Shown: positions 12,216 to 13,931 of the stretch, in pieces
Layout of the letters: every line of letters starts with the position of its first letter
Numbering within the stretch: position 1 is the first letter of the stretch
Assembly: GCA_028823185.1 (NCBI GenBank)
Contig: JAPKBY010000014.1
Location: 1 to 13,931, forward strand
DNA: 13,931 bases
Direction: 5' to 3'
From: Planctomycetota bacterium
GTDB lineage: Bacteria; Planctomycetota; UBA1135; GCA-002686595
Translations under genes and position numbers: made by a program
Notes under the pieces: model-generated
Told to the model about the DNA's origin: nothing
Database searches by the model: none
What the model saw: the letters and a program-made list of their open reading frames with translations, nothing else

Positions 12216-13931
12216 CTAGTTGTCCCAGGTGATGGCGAGACCGTTCGTGAGGTTGTGGCTGCTGCCGCAAACTCCCGTGTTGTCTCGGTACCAGCACTGG
12301 TAGTAGCGGGTGTCGCCGCCGACGAGGCCGCCACCGACCGCTGAGGTCGTGATGGAGTTACCCGTGGCGTCAGAACCAGTGACTTGGAGGCGAACAGCCT
12401 CGTTGCCAGCGCAGCGGAGGCCATCACCGAAGGTGATGCCGGCTCCGCCGTTCACTGCGTTCTTACCGGAGAAGAAGAGGCAGGGGAGACCCGGGACAAG
12501 ACCAGTGGCAATCAATTGCACTGTGTCACCGCTCACGCTGGCAGTTCCCGCAGCGAGGAGCGTACCTGCTGAAGCAGCAGAGTTCACACATCCCGAGGGA
12601 AGCAGGCCACCAGGCGCGTTGTTGCCGCAGGGGCAAGCAGTGCCTGAACCATCACCAACGCAGAAGGGTGTGCCCAAGATCTCGATGACCGAGAGGACTC
12701 CCGTTCCGGTGGCTCCACCGTAGCCGCTGACGTTCACGACCATGGGAACTCCAGCGGTACCCGTGACAGTCACAGCTGACTGGAGGCCGCAGAAGTCATC
12801 GTTGTAGCCGATGACGGTACCGCCACAAGCGTCAAGGACGGCTATGATGCTGTCAAAGTCAGCGGTGCCTGCACCTGTGAGGTCACAGAGAGCAAACGCG
12901 ACGATACCAGTAGCACTAGGTGTGTACTCGTACCAGATGTCTCCGCCAAGGCCAACGCCACTATCGGTCGCCGCTGCAGAGCCGTAGCTCGCACCGGAGG
13001 AGTCGATGACGTTCGGACCTATGGCAAGCGTCGCACCGTTACCACACTCGTCGAGCGGGTGCGGGGGGACGGGAGCGCTGATACCGATCGTCACGTTACC
13101 GACGCCGCCAGCGGATCCGGGGAAGTGACCAATCTGGAGGAGATAGGTGCTGCCAGTGGTGACAGAGAAGTCCATCTGTGAGGTGTAACCACCACATCCA
13201 CTGAAGTCGTCGTTACAGGCGAGCGAAGACCCATCAGTCGGGCATCCACCAGCAGGATAAGCAGCGATCTTAGTGTCACCGCTGGCGTCATCACAGGTGG
13301 AGACGGTCGCTGTGCCATCAGCATCAGCGGTCCATTCCATCCAGACGTCGTTGTGGACCCCAGAGTTTCCGAAGCTGTAGCAGTTCGCTTCATTCTGACC
13401 TTCAGCCCCTGTCGTGGCGACGATCGCCTCGAAGCAGAAGGAGCCTTGGCCTGCGATTGCGCTCGGAGCCGAGCAGTCATCAGCAGTGTTAGCACAGCTT
13501 GGAGCCGTATTAACGTTCAGGGCTGAAGCACCACCGGCTGTGCCGGGGAAGTTACCGCACTCGATGAGATAGCTAGAGCCAGCTGCGCATGAGAAGGTTA
13601 TCGATGACTGGAGGCCACAGGCGTCGTCGTTACAAGCGAGAGCTGTTTCATCAGCCGGGCAACTGCCGCCAGGGAAGGCAGCGATCTTGGTGTCAGGACC
13701 AGAACCACAGGTGTCCATGGTGACCGTACCGTTGGCAGTAGCTGTCCACTCGAACCAAGTGTCGTTATCGACAGCTGAGTTTCCGAACTGATAGCAGATG
13801 CTCTCGAGCTGGCCCTCGGGGTCAGTGAGGTTGCCAGAGTTGTCGTAAGCGAAGGAGCCATCACCAGCGATGAGGGTTGCGTTCGCGCAGGTCTCGCCCA
13901 CGGGGGGGAGGTAGGTCTGCGTTATGGTCAC
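12216..13931 (-). CDS. Exported cysteine-rich protein with three PPC-like repeat domains and a conserved C-terminal domain, 5' end outside the window
   Basis: The frame is open to the window edge, so the N-terminus and any signal peptide are missing; 571 residues are visible and the GTG at 13931 is probably not the start. Three related beta-rich domains (about 15-142, 153-285, 294-418) share the pattern W(F/M/Y)E(W/Y)T ... TKIAA(F/Y)PxGxCP ... C/YNDD ... G-FPG-AGG, resembling bacterial pre-peptidase C-terminal (PPC) domains. NDD repeats may bind calcium and the paired cysteines suggest disulfides. Residues 423-571 (CVGDGSGTACPCGNN, KNAVNGGAG, FGDGLRCAG, NLTNGLAI) form a C-terminal domain I have seen on many exported planctomycete proteins, possibly for sorting or surface display. 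No catalytic motif is visible. It is convergent with the catabolic operon and appears less GC-rich at third positions. Confidence 0.85.
   Translation of the reverse strand: MTITQTYLPPVGETCANATLIAGDGSFAYDNSGNLTDPEGQLESICYQFGNSAVDNDTWFEWTATANGTVTMDTCGSGPDTKIAAFPGGSCPADETALACNDDACGLQSSITFSCAAGSSYLIECGNFPGTAGGASALNVNTAPSCANTADDCSAPSAIAGQGSFCFEAIVATTGAEGQNEANCYSFGNSGVHNDVWMEWTADADGTATVSTCDDASGDTKIAAYPAGGCPTDGSSLACNDDFSGCGGYTSQMDFSVTTGSTYLLQIGHFPGSAGGVGNVTIGISAPVPPHPLDECGNGATLAIGPNVIDSSGASYGSAAATDSGVGLGGDIWYEYTPSATGIVAFALCDLTGAGTADFDSIIAVLDACGGTVIGYNDDFCGLQSAVTVTGTAGVPMVVNVSGYGGATGTGVLSVIEILGTPFCVGDGSGTACPCGNNAPGGLLPSGCVNSAASAGTLLAAGTASVSGDTVQLIATGLVPGLPCLFFSGKNAVNGGAGITFGDGLRCAGNEAVRLQVTGSDATGNSITTSAVGGGLVGGDTRYYQCWYRDNTGVCGSSHNLTNGLAITWDN
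12678..13889 (-). repeat. Three tandem approximately 130-residue coding repeats
   Basis: The repeats cover about 13506-13889, 13080-13478 and 12678-13052. Copies one and two still share DNA identity in patches, for example TCGTCGTTACA-GCGAG near 13624 and 13207, and CAGCGATCTT-GTGTCA near 13679 and 13262, an offset of about 417 bp. Copy three is more divergent and is recognised only from protein motifs such as YNDDFCGLQS and DIWYEYT. This suggests a more recent duplication of the first two units. Confidence 0.65.

Noticed and set aside
1..13931. CRISPR array, tRNA, rRNA, insertion sequence or phage genes
   Set aside because: No direct-repeat array with spacers, no cloverleaf, and no transposase, integrase or structural phage protein found on either strand.

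Overview
The window is GC-rich bacterial DNA that is almost fully coding, with no rRNA, tRNA, CRISPR or transposase gene seen. The last gene encodes a cysteine-rich exported repeat protein. Its C-terminal domain (motifs CPCGNN, FGDGLRCAG, NLTNG) is one I associate from memory with marine Planctomycetota, and Shine-Dalgarno sequences are patchy. I therefore infer a planctomycete-like or related environmental aerobe; this is a recollection, not a search result.

Layout. Positions 1-621 (+) are the 3' end of a probable exported, Ig-like protein. It converges, with only 4 bp between stop codons, on a minus-strand pair: an Old Yellow Enzyme (OYE) type flavin oxidoreductase (1270-2721) followed by a SAM-dependent methyltransferase (626-1282). 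From a 67-bp divergent intergenic region a ten-gene plus-strand operon runs to 12078: SDR dehydrogenase, Rid-family protein, SAM hydroxide adenosyltransferase (DUF62), enoyl-CoA hydratase family protein, acyl-CoA dehydrogenase, thioredoxin-like [2Fe-2S] ferredoxin, kynureninase-like PLP enzyme, lipoprotein alpha/beta hydrolase, a dienelactone-hydrolase-like protein without a nucleophile, a kinase-fold protein lacking key catalytic residues, and a benzoate/2-aminobenzoate-CoA ligase family enzyme. That is eleven genes counting both the SDR and the ligase. Most joins are 4-bp stop/start overlaps or gaps under 31 bp. Two tandem hairpin terminators follow. The last gene (12216-13931, -) runs off the window and encodes three related cysteine-rich beta-domains plus the conserved C-terminal domain.

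How the genes may work together (inference). A kynureninase-like enzyme, an aryl-CoA ligase, an acyl-CoA dehydrogenase, an enoyl-CoA hydratase homologue, an SDR and a Rid protein resemble the gene content of aerobic CoA-dependent anthranilate (2-aminobenzoate) degradation: kynurenine to anthranilate, to anthraniloyl-CoA, then dearomatisation and a beta-oxidation-like lower pathway. The usual ring-attacking 2-aminobenzoyl-CoA monooxygenase/reductase is not in the window. The divergent stand-alone OYE and the ferredoxin are candidates for related redox steps. The most unusual parts are the two adjacent, translationally coupled apparent pseudoenzymes (9021-10513) inside a catabolic operon, and the replaced catalytic residues in the Rid and hydratase homologues.
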